Positions 37,733-49,245 are shown, counted from the stretch's first letter. The stretch is DNA of 64,000 bases from Marinobacter sp. (GCA_018402255.1 JAGYIS010000005.1:62001-126000), one strand, 5' to 3'. Made by a program: numbers and translations. Notes: a model not told the origin generated them from the sequence alone.

Positions 37733-39184
37733 ATGCTGTTGCGAAGGCTTACTCGAACCACACTCCGACATTTCCCGATGCTGGCGCTCGCGGCTGCTTT
37801 GCCGATGGTTGCCATGGCCAATTCCGGTAGCTCTTCGTCAGTTCCGATGGTTGCTCAGCTCGCCGAGGATGAAAATGTCGAGGATGTCATTCGCTCCGAG
37901 CCGCGCCGTAGCCGCGCAGCGGAGCAGCCAACAACCGCCAGCGTTGCCGATTCATCGGCAGCTGACGAAGAGCCGCCAGCGGCAGACGCCGAGCCGGAGT
38001 CGAAATCGGAATCGGAGTCAGAAGTTGAGCAGGTAGTTGTGCCAATCGCCCGCAAGATTGCACCGAACATCGACCTCAAAGAAGTAGCCCCACTGCCCGA
38101 GCCGGAACCCGAGGAGATTCCCTCCGCCGAACTTTCTGAACAGGAAACTCTGGAGCAGCCATCGGTGGCGGACGAGGAAGCACCCAGCGAGCCGTTGGTC
38201 GACGAGCCTCAAGAGCCTGTCCCTGCGGAAAGCTTTACTTTACTGGGCAAGGAGGTGCTGCCGGGCACATCCACACGGCTGGCCTGGTCGCCACAGATCC
38301 AGATTGCCGGCCTGTCGCAGATTACCCCGGTACTGGTGGTTAACGGTGTTAACACCGGCCCCACTCTGTGCCTGACCGGCGCCATCCATGGTGATGAACT
38401 CAACGGCATCGAGATTGTCCGGCGCGCCATGTATGACCTTGATCCCGAGAAACTCAGCGGACGGGTGATCGGCGTCCCGATTGTTAATCTGACCGGGTTT
38501 CAGCAGGGTAGCCGTTACCTTCCGGATCGCCGGGATCTGAATCGCTATTTCCCGGGGCGCAAGGAGGGCAACCTGGCCGACCGCGTGGCTTACTCACTGT
38601 TTGAAAACGTGATTCGTCACTGTGACATGCTGGTGGATATCCACACCGGATCACTCAAACGCACCAACCTGCCGCAGCTTCGAGCCGACATGAACAATCC
38701 GGACGTTGCGGAGTTTACCCGGGGCTTTGACCGCATGGCAGTGGTTCACAGCAGTGGCTCGCCCGGCATGTTGCGCACATCGGCCGTTGATGCCGGCATC
38801 CGGGCGGTCACCATGGAAGCGGGCGAATCCCTGCGGATTCAGGAACATCAGATTGACGCCGGCGTGAACAGCCTGAACAGTCTGATGGAAAAGCACGGCA
38901 TGATCTCGCGGATGTTTGTCTGGGGCGATCCGGAACCGGTCTATTACGATTCCACCTGGGTGCGGGCCGAGCATGGCGGCATTCTGTTCAGCGAGATTGA
39001 TCTGGGTGCCAACGTCTCAGAAGGTGAGGTGCTGGGTTATGTGGCAGACCCGATTACCAATGAACAGCACCCAATCCGCTCCACCTCAAACGGCCGGATC
39101 ATCGGCATGGCCGTTGATCAGGTGGTGATGGCCGGTTTTGCCGCCTACCACATTGGTACGGAAGCAGAAGTTCCGGGAGAGTAG
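37733..39184 (+). CDS. Exported succinylglutamate desuccinylase/aspartoacylase-family protein with acidic linker
   Basis: GAIHGDELNGIEIVRR, DLNRYFPG, LVDIHTGS; N-terminal signal + ~130 aa E/P/S/A-rich region. Confidence 0.75.
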   Translation: MLLRRLTRTTLRHFPMLALAAALPMVAMANSGSSSSVPMVAQLAEDENVEDVIRSEPRRSRAAEQPTTASVADSSAADEEPPAADAEPESKSESESEVEQVVVPIARKIAPNIDLKEVAPLPEPEPEEIPSAELSEQETLEQPSVADEEAPSEPLVDEPQEPVPAESFTLLGKEVLPGTSTRLAWSPQIQIAGLSQITPVLVVNGVNTGPTLCLTGAIHGDELNGIEIVRRAMYDLDPEKLSGRVIGVPIVNLTGFQQGSRYLPDRRDLNRYFPGRKEGNLADRVAYSLFENVIRHCDMLVDIHTGSLKRTNLPQLRADMNNPDVAEFTRGFDRMAVVHSSGSPGMLRTSAVDAGIRAVTMEAGESLRIQEHQIDAGVNSLNSLMEKHGMISRMFVWGDPEPVYYDSTWVRAEHGGILFSEIDLGANVSEGEVLGYVADPITNEQHPIRSTSNGRIIGMAVDQVVMAGFAAYHIGTEAEVPGE

Positions 39185-39230
39185 TATGCTGGGCGCTTTA
39201 TCTGATTGCATCTGACGCACAGGAGCGCCC

Positions 39231-40163
39231 GTGTCTGCGGAAAACACCGGACTACTATCCCGAATCCCCGCGATGGCCTACATTGGCCTGGTGCTCACGC
39301 CGCTGTTCTGGGCCGGCAATGCAGTGCTTGCCCGCGCCACGGTCGACTCAATCCCACCCTTGTCGATGTCATTCTGGCGCTGGGTGATCGCGCTGACGAT
39401 TCTACTGCCGATCGGGTTGCCCGGCATGTGGCGCCATCGCCAGGTTATCCGTGATCGCTTTGGCTCCATGCTGGCATTGGCCACGTTCAGCGTCGCTGCG
39501 TTCAACTCCCTGCTGTACTACGCCGCCATCACCACAACGGCCACCAACATTGCCCTGATCAACGCCACCATTCCTATTTTTGTGGCCCTGCTGGCCTGGG
39601 CTCTGTTGGGTGATCGCACCCGGCCCATTCAGGCGCTGGGTATCGCGCTGGCCATTATCGGTATACTAACAGTGGTTGCCCGGGGCGATATCTCGGTACT
39701 CACGGGCCTTGAGGCCCAGCCCGGCGACCTGATCATGGTGGCGGCGGTGTTCAGCTGGGGCTTGTTCTCAGTATTGTTGAGGCGCCAGGCCGTGCCCTTG
39801 CCCGCACTCACCTTTCTGACCACCCAGATCCTGATGGGCACCCTGGTGATCCTGCCGTTTTATCTGGTGGATGTACTGATGTTCTCCGGAGGCTTCGAAC
39901 TAACCCGGGGTACGGCCATGCCGCTGCTGTATTTTGCCGTTTTCCCCGGTATCCTTGCTTACGCATTCTGGAACCACGGCGTACATCAGATCGGTCCTGC
40001 CAGAGCGGCCATATTCATGTACCTGACGCCGGTCTTTGCATCCATGCTGGCAGGCATCTTTCTTGGCGAGTCGCTGGGAGTGTTCCATGTGATTGGCGGC
40101 CTGCTTATTCTAGCCGGCCTGATCCTGGCAACACGAACCGGTCGCCGAAAAGCCACGTATTAA
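39231..40163 (+). CDS. EamA/DMT-family transporter
   Basis: 10 TM, two EamA repeats. Confidence 0.8.
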   Translation: MSAENTGLLSRIPAMAYIGLVLTPLFWAGNAVLARATVDSIPPLSMSFWRWVIALTILLPIGLPGMWRHRQVIRDRFGSMLALATFSVAAFNSLLYYAAITTTATNIALINATIPIFVALLAWALLGDRTRPIQALGIALAIIGILTVVARGDISVLTGLEAQPGDLIMVAAVFSWGLFSVLLRRQAVPLPALTFLTTQILMGTLVILPFYLVDVLMFSGGFELTRGTAMPLLYFAVFPGILAYAFWNHGVHQIGPARAAIFMYLTPVFASMLAGIFLGESLGVFHVIGGLLILAGLILATRTGRRKATY

Positions 40164-40194
40164 ATTCTGAGCCAGGCACACAGAGGAGATTTTC

Positions 40195-40722
40195 ATGAAG
40201 AACACCGCTCAATGGCCAGCCCGCATGCTTTCTGGCCTGTTGTTGGTCATTCTCGCACTCGGGTTGCCGGCACTAGCATCTGCCCAGGACTGCGAGGCGG
40301 AGGATCACCAATGGGCAGAATCCCAGTATTACCCGGCCGGTGCATTGGTGTACCACAACGACAGCTGGTTTGAGTCTCGGGAAGTGCATCAAGGCAAGGA
40401 ACCCGGCATCAGTTTTGACTGGAAGCGCCTGCACTCAGAACCCGATTGCAGCGACACTGAGCAGCACCCCGCCCCCTTTGACGCGGCCGAGGCAGAACAG
40501 GGCCTGACCCAGGCTGGTGAGAATGTCGAGGTGTGCGAACGGCCGGAACAATGGCTGTTCGCAGAGACCTACAACGAAGGCGATATGTCCAGCCATGGCG
40601 GCAACGTCTGGGAAGCGCTGGAACAGACCAAAGGTGACATGCCCGGCGTCAAGCAACCGCCTCGATGGAGGCTGGTGGAAGATCACTGCTCCATTCAGCA
40701 GTCCCAGCAGCCGGTTCTATAA
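40195..40722 (+). CDS. Secreted protein with two carbohydrate-binding (ChtBD3-like) modules
   Basis: Signal peptide; WAESQYYPAGALVYHNDSWFESREVHQGKEPG and WLFAETYNEGDMSSHGGNVWEALEQTKGDMPG. Confidence 0.6.
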   Translation: MKNTAQWPARMLSGLLLVILALGLPALASAQDCEAEDHQWAESQYYPAGALVYHNDSWFESREVHQGKEPGISFDWKRLHSEPDCSDTEQHPAPFDAAEAEQGLTQAGENVEVCERPEQWLFAETYNEGDMSSHGGNVWEALEQTKGDMPGVKQPPRWRLVEDHCSIQQSQQPVL

Positions 40723-41904
40723 CCCGGCCAGGGCCTCCTCGATCCGCGCTATCACCTGCTCAAGCACGGATCGGGGACAACCAATGTTAAGCCGCATAAA
40801 CCCGGTCCCTGGTTCCCCAAAAGAGACCCCCGGGTTCATGCCAACCCGCGCGCTCTGAACGAACAGATGTTTCAGCGCCGTGCTGTCCAGCGCCAGCGCG
40901 CGGCAGTCCAGCCACATCAGGTAAGTGCCCTGCGGTGCAGCAACACCAATACCTGGCAAACGAGTGGCGACTGCCTGCATCACGTAATCCCGATTGCCCT
41001 GCAGGTATTGCATCAGTTCGTCCAGCCAGCCCGCGCCCTGGCGATAGCCAGCCTCAAAGCCCGCCACACTGAACGGATTGCACTGGGGCAGGTGCATCGA
41101 ATCAAACACCGCCTTGATGGCCTTTCGTCGGTCAGGATCGGCAATGACCAAAGCAGACAGACCGAGACCGGGCATATTGAAGGTTTTGCTTGGAGCCACT
41201 GCAGTTACCAGGGCATCGTCCGGACCGGCCAAATTCGCCAGCATGGTATGCGGTTGCTTGTCGGCAAAGGTCAGATCGCAGTGAATCTCATCAGAAACCA
41301 CCACCAGCCGGTGCTTGCGAGCAATGTCCAATACCCCACGCAACTCGGCCTCTGACCATACCCGGCCCACCGGATTGTGAGGGGAACAGAGCATCAGGAT
41401 GCGGGCATCCGGCCGCGCCGCACAGAGTTCCAGGTGTTCCAGATCCATCCGGTACTGGCCAGATCCGGCATCCTGAACCAGCGGGTTCTCGATTACCTGT
41501 CGACCGCTGTCGCGAACCGAACTGAAAAAAGGCGGATACACCGGTGGCTGAATAATCACGCCTTCACCAGGCTCCGCATAGGCCATGCAGGCAGCATGCA
41601 GGGAGGGCACCACGCCGGGTGCCATCAGGATCCAGTCACGCTCGATGTCCCAGCCATGGCGCCGGGCAAACCAATCCATCATGGTCTGATACAAGCTGTC
41701 CGGGAACAAAGTGTAGCCATACACCGGGTGCTCTGCCCGCGCTACGAGTGCGTTGGTCACCGCCTCCGGGGCCGCAAAATCCATATCGGCAACCCAGACC
41801 GGAATAACATCATCGCGCCCGAACACCGCCTGGCGGGCATCAAATTTCACGGAGCAGGTCTGTTCCCGCACGATAAGCTGGTCAAAATCTGTGGCCACAG
41901 GCAT
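40717..41904 (-). CDS. PatB/MalY-type PLP-dependent C-S lyase
   Basis: VWVADMDFAAPEAV, CSPHNPVGRVW, SDEIHCDL, APSKTFNMPGL. Confidence 0.85.
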   Translation of the reverse strand: MPVATDFDQLIVREQTCSVKFDARQAVFGRDDVIPVWVADMDFAAPEAVTNALVARAEHPVYGYTLFPDSLYQTMMDWFARRHGWDIERDWILMAPGVVPSLHAACMAYAEPGEGVIIQPPVYPPFFSSVRDSGRQVIENPLVQDAGSGQYRMDLEHLELCAARPDARILMLCSPHNPVGRVWSEAELRGVLDIARKHRLVVVSDEIHCDLTFADKQPHTMLANLAGPDDALVTAVAPSKTFNMPGLGLSALVIADPDRRKAIKAVFDSMHLPQCNPFSVAGFEAGYRQGAGWLDELMQYLQGNRDYVMQAVATRLPGIGVAAPQGTYLMWLDCRALALDSTALKHLFVQSARVGMNPGVSFGEPGTGFMRLNIGCPRSVLEQVIARIEEALAGL

Positions 41905-41994
41905 TCTCCCTCAACAAGACCAACGGCTAGTTGCTGTATTGGTAACGACTTGCGACCCTGTTGGTTTTAAGTCAGGCCCGCTTCGGAAGCTTTT

Positions 41995-42882
41995 ATGATC
42001 GCCCAGATTCTGTCCACGATGCTACCGGTGTTCCTGATCGCCGGCTGCGGTGCCCTGTACGGCCGATACCGAACACCAGACATTCAGGGCCTGAACGTTC
42101 TGAACATGGAATTGTTTGTGCCCATGCTGGTATTTGCGGTGCTGGCCGACCAGCAGGCCCCTCTGCAGGAGTACGGTGGCCTGGCATTGGCGGCAGCCGT
42201 GGTGGTGCTTGGCTCTGGCATCATTCTGTATCCGGTGGCCCGGGTTCTGAACCTGAACCTGAAAACCTTCTTGCCACCCATGATGTTCAATAACTCCGGC
42301 AACATGGGCATTCCTGTGCTGGTACTGGCCTTTGGCGAGGCCGCATTACCCGCCGCCATCGTGTTGTTCATTGTGGAGATGCTGCTGCACTTTTCCGTGG
42401 GACTGTACATGCTTGACCCACACACATCTATCCTCCGGCGCCTGCGATTGCCCATCGTGTTTGCCAGCATCGCCGGACTGGCGGTCAACTTCAGTGGCGT
42501 GGCCCTGCCCGGCTGGCTGCTGGAAACCCTGAATATGCTGGGTGGTGTGTGTATTCCGCTGATGCTGTTCGCCCTGGGTGTGCGCATGCTGGACGTAGAT
42601 TTCAGCGACTGGAAACTGGGCATGATCGGCGCCATCGCCTGCCCGGTCAGCGGCCTGCTGCTGGCCTGGCCGATGATTGCCCTGCTCGAGTTGCCGGGCC
42701 TGCAAGTCGCCAGCCTGTGGGTGTTTGCCGCGCTGCCGCCGGCCGTTCTCAACTACATGGTGGCGGAACAGTATCAGCAGGAGCCTCACAAGGTGGCATC
42801 GCTGGTGTTGTTGAGCAATCTGGGTAGCCTGGTGGTCATGCCCATCGTACTGGGACTGGTGTTTGCTGCGGGTTACGTCTAG
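41995..42882 (+). CDS. AEC-family transporter
   Basis: FNNSGNMGIPVLVLAFGE; 10 TM. Confidence 0.8.
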   Translation: MIAQILSTMLPVFLIAGCGALYGRYRTPDIQGLNVLNMELFVPMLVFAVLADQQAPLQEYGGLALAAAVVVLGSGIILYPVARVLNLNLKTFLPPMMFNNSGNMGIPVLVLAFGEAALPAAIVLFIVEMLLHFSVGLYMLDPHTSILRRLRLPIVFASIAGLAVNFSGVALPGWLLETLNMLGGVCIPLMLFALGVRMLDVDFSDWKLGMIGAIACPVSGLLLAWPMIALLELPGLQVASLWVFAALPPAVLNYMVAEQYQQEPHKVASLVLLSNLGSLVVMPIVLGLVFAAGYV

Positions 42883-42912
42883 GCCGTTTCAAACCACAAG
42901 GAAGCGTTATCA

Positions 42913-43803
42913 ATGTCTGAGTCAGTTGCGGTTGTTCGCGCTTGCCGTCCGAACTTCCTGGTCCTTGGCCCCCTGTGTGTCGGGCTCGGGCTCGCGATTG
43001 CCTGGCGCCAGGATGCCTCGCCAGCCCTTCTGGACACGGTGTTGGTGTTCATTGGCGCCTTGTTGGCCCATGCTGCAGTCAACCTGATCAACGAATACGA
43101 AGATTTTACCTCCGGACTGGATCTGATGACCGACCGCACGCCGTTCTCCGGTGGCAGCGGTGCCCTTCCGGAAATCCCGTCTGCAGCAAACCGGGTCTTG
43201 TGGGCTGGGCTGGGCACTCTGGGACTGGTGATTGCAATCGGGGGTTATTTTCTGTGGCTTCGGGGCCTGCCGATGCTGGTACTAGGTGCCGCCGGTGTGA
43301 TCCTGGTGCTCACCTACACCCGCTGGATTACCCGATCACCCTGGCTATGCTTGCTGGCACCGGGCATCGGATTTGGCCCGGTGATGGTGCTGGGATCACT
43401 CATCGCTCTGGGTGCGCGGCTCGACACCGCCGCCATCGTCTGCGCGGGCGTAGCGATGCTGCTGGTGAGCGAACTGCTATTGATCAACCAGATTCCCGAT
43501 GCCGAGACCGACCAGAAAATTGGCCGGCGGCATCTAGCCATCACTCTAGGAAAAAATGCTGCCAGCAAACTGGTGGCGGGGCTGCTACTCAGTAGTTACC
43601 TGCTGATTATTACCGCCGTATCCGCTTCCGTGCTGTCACTCTGGTGCCTGCTCGCCCTCGCGCCCTTGCCAGCCGCTTTGTGGGTTAGCTTGCGGCTACC
43701 TGACGTTTTGCTCAGGCCCGAGCACTTGAACCGAGTGCTGGGCATCAACGTCGCAGTGTTGTTGTCTACCCTGGCCCTGTTGATCTTCGGACTCAGTCTG
43801 TAA
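42913..43803 (+). CDS. UbiA-family prenyltransferase (MenA-like)
   Basis: [37 protein letters not shown]. Confidence 0.75.
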   Translation: MSESVAVVRACRPNFLVLGPLCVGLGLAIAWRQDASPALLDTVLVFIGALLAHAAVNLINEYEDFTSGLDLMTDRTPFSGGSGALPEIPSAANRVLWAGLGTLGLVIAIGGYFLWLRGLPMLVLGAAGVILVLTYTRWITRSPWLCLLAPGIGFGPVMVLGSLIALGARLDTAAIVCAGVAMLLVSELLLINQIPDAETDQKIGRRHLAITLGKNAASKLVAGLLLSSYLLIITAVSASVLSLWCLLALAPLPAALWVSLRLPDVLLRPEHLNRVLGINVAVLLSTLALLIFGLSL

Positions 43804-45436
43804 ATTGAAAAACACTGACCCGAGACCGCAACTGACCCGCCAGTACCGCAAGATCACGGCTAGAGGAAGCAACCTGCTCAGATCCGGCTGACGTTTCCAG
43901 CGTGGCGTCGTGAATCCTGGCAATGTTGCGATTGACCTCTTCGGCAACGGCGCTCTGCTCTTCTGCCGCACTGGCGATCTGGGCATTCATATCATTGATT
44001 GAGGCAACTTCCTCTCGAATTTTGATCAAAGCCGTCTCGGCTTCTGCGGTCTTCTCAACAGTCACCCGGGCCCGTTCGCGGCTGCGCTCCATTTCGCTGG
44101 CCGCTTCACCGGCGCCGGCCTGCAAGCGGCCGATCATGTCCTGGATTTCACGGGTGGAGTCCTGGGTACGGGAGGCCAGCGAGCGCACTTCATCTGCCAC
44201 CACGGCAAAGCCACGACCGTGAGTGCCGGCCCGCGCCGCTTCGATGGCGGCATTCAGGGCCAGCAGATTGGTCTGCTCGGCAATGCCGCTGATCACTTCG
44301 ATGATTTTCTCAATGTTACTGCTGTCCTCGGAAACCCGGTTCACAGAGGCGGCCGCTTCTTCGAGCTTGTCTGCCAGCTCAGTGATTGATGCGGCGGTTT
44401 CCTTCACAACCTGATTGCCGGTCTCTACCTCGGCATCCGCTTTACGGGTGGCGGTGGCTGCATTGGAGGCAAAACCAGCGACTTCATTCACGGTCGCTGC
44501 CATCTGATTGACCGCCGTTGCCATCTGCTCCGCTTCTGCGGCCTGCATCCGGATCTGCTGGCTGTTGTTGTCGGAGGTGCTTTCAAGCTGATTGGAGGCC
44601 GAGGACAATTCCTCGGACGCTGAGCGAACTTCGCGGATGATACCGGTCAGGCGTTCAATGGTATCCACCAGGGCGCCCATCACGCTGTCCGGGTACCGGG
44701 TTTCAAGGCTTTGATCCAGATGTCCGTCCGCCAGCTTCCGGATAACGCTGGCCACTTCCTCCGGCTCCGCACCGAGAACGCGCTTGAGTTTGCGGATTAT
44801 AACCAGTGCGATCAGCACACTGAACAGCACCGCAAATCCAGTGATGGCCAAAATCGTGACATTGAAGCCACTGGCGGCGGTGCGCACCTCTTCCAGATCA
44901 GCGGCAATCGAGCCTTCCTGGTAATCGATAAACGCATTCACACTCGCCAACCATTCGCTGTAGGCCGGCGATACCTGCGTTAACAGAAACTGACGCGACG
45001 CTTCCCGGTTGCTACCGCCGGCGAGATCCATCAACTCATCGGTCAAGCCGAGGGTCTGGCGTTCAATCGACTCGATCGCCCGCAACAGCCGCCGCTCTTC
45101 ATCGCTTGCGCCCTGGTCGCGAAACAGCTGCGCCATATTCTCGGCATTTTCCCGATACATGGCCGCCAGCCCGTCAATATCCCGGAGGTGTCGGCGGCGC
45201 TCAGCGTCGCTGCTGACCAGCACCGCGTCCCGGATGGAAATAGCCCGATCGTGAACGCTGCCCCGGAAGTTAATGGCGTAGCGCTGCTTCAGGGCGGCGC
45301 CATCATTAACCGAGTTCAGGGTTCGGTCGATAAATCCCACCTGATGGTTACCAACAACACTGATCAGTACCATCAAAGACACGATCAATCCGAATCCCAG
45401 CGCCAGGCGCTTTGCAACCGTCAACGGACCGCTCAT
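43793..45436 (-). CDS. Methyl-accepting chemotaxis protein
   Basis: [50 protein letters not shown]. Confidence 0.9.
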   Translation of the reverse strand: MSGPLTVAKRLALGFGLIVSLMVLISVVGNHQVGFIDRTLNSVNDGAALKQRYAINFRGSVHDRAISIRDAVLVSSDAERRRHLRDIDGLAAMYRENAENMAQLFRDQGASDEERRLLRAIESIERQTLGLTDELMDLAGGSNREASRQFLLTQVSPAYSEWLASVNAFIDYQEGSIAADLEEVRTAASGFNVTILAITGFAVLFSVLIALVIIRKLKRVLGAEPEEVASVIRKLADGHLDQSLETRYPDSVMGALVDTIERLTGIIREVRSASEELSSASNQLESTSDNNSQQIRMQAAEAEQMATAVNQMAATVNEVAGFASNAATATRKADAEVETGNQVVKETAASITELADKLEEAAASVNRVSEDSSNIEKIIEVISGIAEQTNLLALNAAIEAARAGTHGRGFAVVADEVRSLASRTQDSTREIQDMIGRLQAGAGEAASEMERSRERARVTVEKTAEAETALIKIREEVASINDMNAQIASAAEEQSAVAEEVNRNIARIHDATLETSAGSEQVASSSRDLAVLAGQLRSRVSVFQFTD

Positions 45437-45642
45437 ACAACACTCCAGATATTTGTTTAGTTTCAAAATTACGATTAATAAATGGAATGGATTTATTTGT
45501 TTTGAAAGGATTTGTAAATAATTTATCAAATAGTGTATTGCGCGCCAGGCTCAAGCCGGTGTTTTGCTTGCAAGTGCGCAAGCTTTGGCCGATGGTTAAG
45601 AACACATCTGCCTGTTTCAGCCAGTGATATGGAGGTCTGCCT

Positions 45643-48144
45643 GTGAGCGTTCTGCTTCTTTTACTCAGTGCCCTGGTACTGATTTATTTCAGCATCGGCG
45701 GCAAAACCGCTGCCATCGTGATGTCCGTTGCAACCCTGATTGGCGTCGTTCAGGACGACTGGCACCTGCTCAGTTTTCTGATTGGCGGTGTCCTGCTGGC
45801 GCTGGCGCTACTGGTCACACTGCCCGGCGATCTGCGCCTGGACAAATTCAGCCGCCCCTTGCTGGGCTGGGTTCGCGGGCGCTTACCCAAGCTTTCCGAT
45901 ACTGAGCAGGAAGCCCTGAAATCCGGATCGGTCGACTGGGATGGCGAACTGTTCTCCGGCCAGCCGGAATGGGACAAACTGCTGGATGCCGCCCCAGCGC
46001 ACCTTACCAGCGAAGAACAAGCGTTTCTGGACGGCCCGGTGGAAGAGCTGTGCAAAATGCTGGACGACTGGCAGATTACACACGAGCACTACGACCTGCC
46101 CGACAAGGTGTGGAAGTTCATCCGCAGCAAAGGCTTCTTCGGCCTGGTGATCCCCAAAGAGGATGGCGGCCTGGGCTTTTCCAACACCGCCCATTCTGAA
46201 ATCGTGATGAAGATCTCCACCCGCAGTGTCTCTGCGGCGGTGACCGTCATGGTGCCCAACTCCCTCGGCCCCGGCGAGCTGCTGATGCACTACGGCACCG
46301 ACGAGCAAAAGCAGCACTACCTGCCGCGCCTGGCCGGTGGTGAAGAAATCCCCTGCTTTGCCCTGACCTCGCCAGTCGCCGGCTCCGACGCCGGAGCCAT
46401 TCCGGATAAAGGCATCGTCTGCAAGGGCGAGTGGGACGGCAAAGAAGTGATGGGCCTGAAGGTCACCTGGAACAAGCGTTACATCACCCTGGCACCCGTC
46501 GCCACCTTGATTGGCCTGGCCATCAAGGTTTATGACCCGGACCATTTGCTGGGTGAGCAGGACGACATTGGCGTTACCTGCGTGCTGGTACCCCGTGACA
46601 CCGAGGGCGTCAACGCCGGTACCCGGCACCTGCCCATGAACACCGTGTTCATGAACGGACCGACCTGGGGCACCGAAGTATTCATCCCCATGGACCAGGT
46701 CATCGGCGGCCAGGACATGCTCGGCAAGGGCTGGACCATGCTGCTGGAATGCCTGTCGATCGGCCGCTCCATCTCCCTGCCGGCACTCGGCACCGGGGCC
46801 GGCAAACTGGCCAGCCTGGCCACCGGCTCTTACGCCTACACCCGGGAACAGTTCGGCCGTACCATCAGTCAGTTTGAAGGCGTGCAGGAGGCCCTGGAGC
46901 CCATCGCCGGCTACACCTACATGATGGATGCCGCGCGCCTGCTGACCGTTGGCATGCTTGATCGCGGCGTTCGCCCGGCGGTGCCCTCGGCCGTCTTGAA
47001 GTATCGCAACACCGACCTGATGCGCGAAGTGATCAACCACGCCATGGATGTGGTGGCCGGCCGCGGTGTCATCACCGGGCCCCGCAACTTCCTGGCCCGC
47101 GCCTATCAGGCCGTACCCATCGGCATCACTGTGGAAGGCGCCAACATCCTGACCCGCAGCCTGATGATCTTCGGCCAGGGCGCCATCCGCTGCCATCCGT
47201 TTATTGTCGAAGAAATAGAAGCAGCAGGCATGGAAGATCAGGACAAAGCCGCCAAGAAATTCGACGGCATCTTCTACCGGCATCTGGCCCACACCACCCG
47301 CAACGCCCTGCGCTCATTTGTGCTGGGCCTGAGCAAGGGCCGACTGGAAGCGGCACCCCGGCACGGTGAGATTCAACAATATTACCGCCAGCTGGGCCGC
47401 TTCTCGGCCGCCTTTGCGATGATGACGGATGTTACCCTGTTGACCGTCGGCGGCGGCCTGAAAGCCCGCCAGCGCTTGTCTGGCCGGATGGCCGACTGCC
47501 TGGTGCATCTGTATTACGCCACCGCAGTGATCAAACAGTGGCACGAAGAGGGCTACCCGGAAGACCAGCGGGATCTGGTGGAATGGAGTTTGCAAACCTG
47601 CCTGCACGACCTGCAGGATTCCATGCGTGAAGCCATCATCAACTTCCCCGTGGCCGCGCTGCGCTGGCCGCTGCGACTCATCGTGTTCCCACTTGGCGCG
47701 ACCGGCCTGAACGGCCCGGATGACCGACTGGGCGCGCGGGTCGCAGCCACGATTGTGGATGATACCCCGGTGCGCCAGCGCATCAGTCGCGGCACCTTCG
47801 TGAACCTGGACCCGGACGATCCGCTGGGACGCGTGCTGAATGCCTACAAACTCGCCAATGAGACCGCCGGCATGCGCCAACGCCTGCATGAAGCGATTCG
47901 CAGCCGGGACGAAGACGAGCTGGATGGCATTGCCTTGCTGATGGGGCACCAGCGCAAAGAACTGGTGGACTGGGCCTGTGCCCAGGGCATTGTCACAGCG
48001 GATGAGTGTCCGAAGCTGGAAGAAGCGCTGACCGCTCTCTACGACGTCATCCGCGTGGATGCCTTCGATGCCGACGGCCTGAAAGCCCTGGCCAAAGCCG
48101 CCAAGGGCAAGCGCAAGGTTGTCGAGCGGCCCGCAAAAAATTAA
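45643..48144 (+). CDS. fadE: Acyl-CoA dehydrogenase FadE
   Basis: 833 aa; PKEDGGLGFSNTAHSEIVMKISTRS; FadE-type length. Confidence 0.9.
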   Translation: MSVLLLLLSALVLIYFSIGGKTAAIVMSVATLIGVVQDDWHLLSFLIGGVLLALALLVTLPGDLRLDKFSRPLLGWVRGRLPKLSDTEQEALKSGSVDWDGELFSGQPEWDKLLDAAPAHLTSEEQAFLDGPVEELCKMLDDWQITHEHYDLPDKVWKFIRSKGFFGLVIPKEDGGLGFSNTAHSEIVMKISTRSVSAAVTVMVPNSLGPGELLMHYGTDEQKQHYLPRLAGGEEIPCFALTSPVAGSDAGAIPDKGIVCKGEWDGKEVMGLKVTWNKRYITLAPVATLIGLAIKVYDPDHLLGEQDDIGVTCVLVPRDTEGVNAGTRHLPMNTVFMNGPTWGTEVFIPMDQVIGGQDMLGKGWTMLLECLSIGRSISLPALGTGAGKLASLATGSYAYTREQFGRTISQFEGVQEALEPIAGYTYMMDAARLLTVGMLDRGVRPAVPSAVLKYRNTDLMREVINHAMDVVAGRGVITGPRNFLARAYQAVPIGITVEGANILTRSLMIFGQGAIRCHPFIVEEIEAAGMEDQDKAAKKFDGIFYRHLAHTTRNALRSFVLGLSKGRLEAAPRHGEIQQYYRQLGRFSAAFAMMTDVTLLTVGGGLKARQRLSGRMADCLVHLYYATAVIKQWHEEGYPEDQRDLVEWSLQTCLHDLQDSMREAIINFPVAALRWPLRLIVFPLGATGLNGPDDRLGARVAATIVDDTPVRQRISRGTFVNLDPDDPLGRVLNAYKLANETAGMRQRLHEAIRSRDEDELDGIALLMGHQRKELVDWACAQGIVTADECPKLEEALTALYDVIRVDAFDADGLKALAKAAKGKRKVVERPAKN

Positions 48145-49085
48145 TCCGGAGTGCCAGCCGGGGCGGGCAAGACCCCTCCGGCGTGGCCATCGGGTGTGAC
48201 AGCCCCAGGTTCCCCCGCACCAACATATATTCGGCCAGAAAGCATTGCCACAATGTCCGAAGGTGTCATCCCGAGGGTCATTCGAAAGGTATGTGAGAAA
48301 TGGGCAGAATCGGCAAAGCCCGCTGCAATCGCAGATTCCGTCAGTGAGGCGCCCCGCTCTATTCCGGCAAACGTCACAAACAACCGGTGCCACTGGCGAT
48401 AGCGCCGAACAGGCACACCGACCTCCGCACGGAACAACTCGACCAACCGCGACACCGACAAATTCACTGAGCGCGCCAGCTCCTCGACCGACACATTGTT
48501 GGCCACGTCTGACTGAATCAGCTCCACCACCCGAGCCACTCTTGGCTCCGTTGTCGGGTAGGCCAGAGACCCGGGATTGATCAAGGATTCCAGCCTTTCA
48601 TAGGCCTCCGCAACCGTCAGCGGCGAGGAATGAAGGGTTGATAACCACTGTCTGAGTGGTTGTTCGCCCGCCAGGCCCGAATAGACCCCGGCCTCGTGCC
48701 TGGCCATGCGTTGCGACAGCAACCGGAAGTCTCTTCCCAGAGCGTCCAGGTAACACGCGGCCACCAACTGGCCACAAGTGTCGATCCTGACACGGGTGCC
48801 CGGCGCGATCATCAACGAATGCTCATGCCAGGCCAACGACGAACCGGGCAGCGACAGCTGCACAGGCCCGTCAACTCCAACAACCAGCGACGCCGCTGCC
48901 TGGCAGAACTCAATGGGCTGCGACAGCCGCCCCACGAACAGTGTACGCCGGGGCCAGAGATACAGCAGATCAGAAAGCGGATTGGTCATAGGCATGGTCG
49001 GTTGCCCACGACGATAACGCAGCGAGCAAACGGATTCTTGTTGTTGTCTGTTTGGCCCAGTGTATAGGCATAACGCCACCAGCAC
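48141..49085 (-). CDS. AraC-family transcriptional regulator (start may be internal)
   Basis: HTH: SVSRLVELFRAEVGVPVRRYRQWHRL...AIAAGFADSAHFSHTFRMTLGMTPS. Confidence 0.8.
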   Translation of the reverse strand: MLVALCLYTGPNRQQQESVCSLRYRRGQPTMPMTNPLSDLLYLWPRRTLFVGRLSQPIEFCQAAASLVVGVDGPVQLSLPGSSLAWHEHSLMIAPGTRVRIDTCGQLVAACYLDALGRDFRLLSQRMARHEAGVYSGLAGEQPLRQWLSTLHSSPLTVAEAYERLESLINPGSLAYPTTEPRVARVVELIQSDVANNVSVEELARSVNLSVSRLVELFRAEVGVPVRRYRQWHRLFVTFAGIERGASLTESAIAAGFADSAHFSHTFRMTLGMTPSDIVAMLSGRIYVGAGEPGAVTPDGHAGGVLPAPAGTPD

Positions 49086-49245
49086 TTCAGGAAGGTGTCT
49101 GTTACGTGATCATCTTGGACCTTTTTGTTGGTTAACGCGTTCGCCCGTCAGTTCTTACAAGCACAGTGGACCCACCCATGGGTAGATTCAAACGGCATGA
49201 ATCAAAGCAGTCATCCTCATAACAAAGATAAAAAGGACCGACACC

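Noticed and set aside
45883-47292. 469-aa antisense ORF across fadE
   Set aside because: Typical GC-rich shadow ORF; the + strand FadE is unmistakable and the antisense product has low-complexity H/Q/G/D composition.
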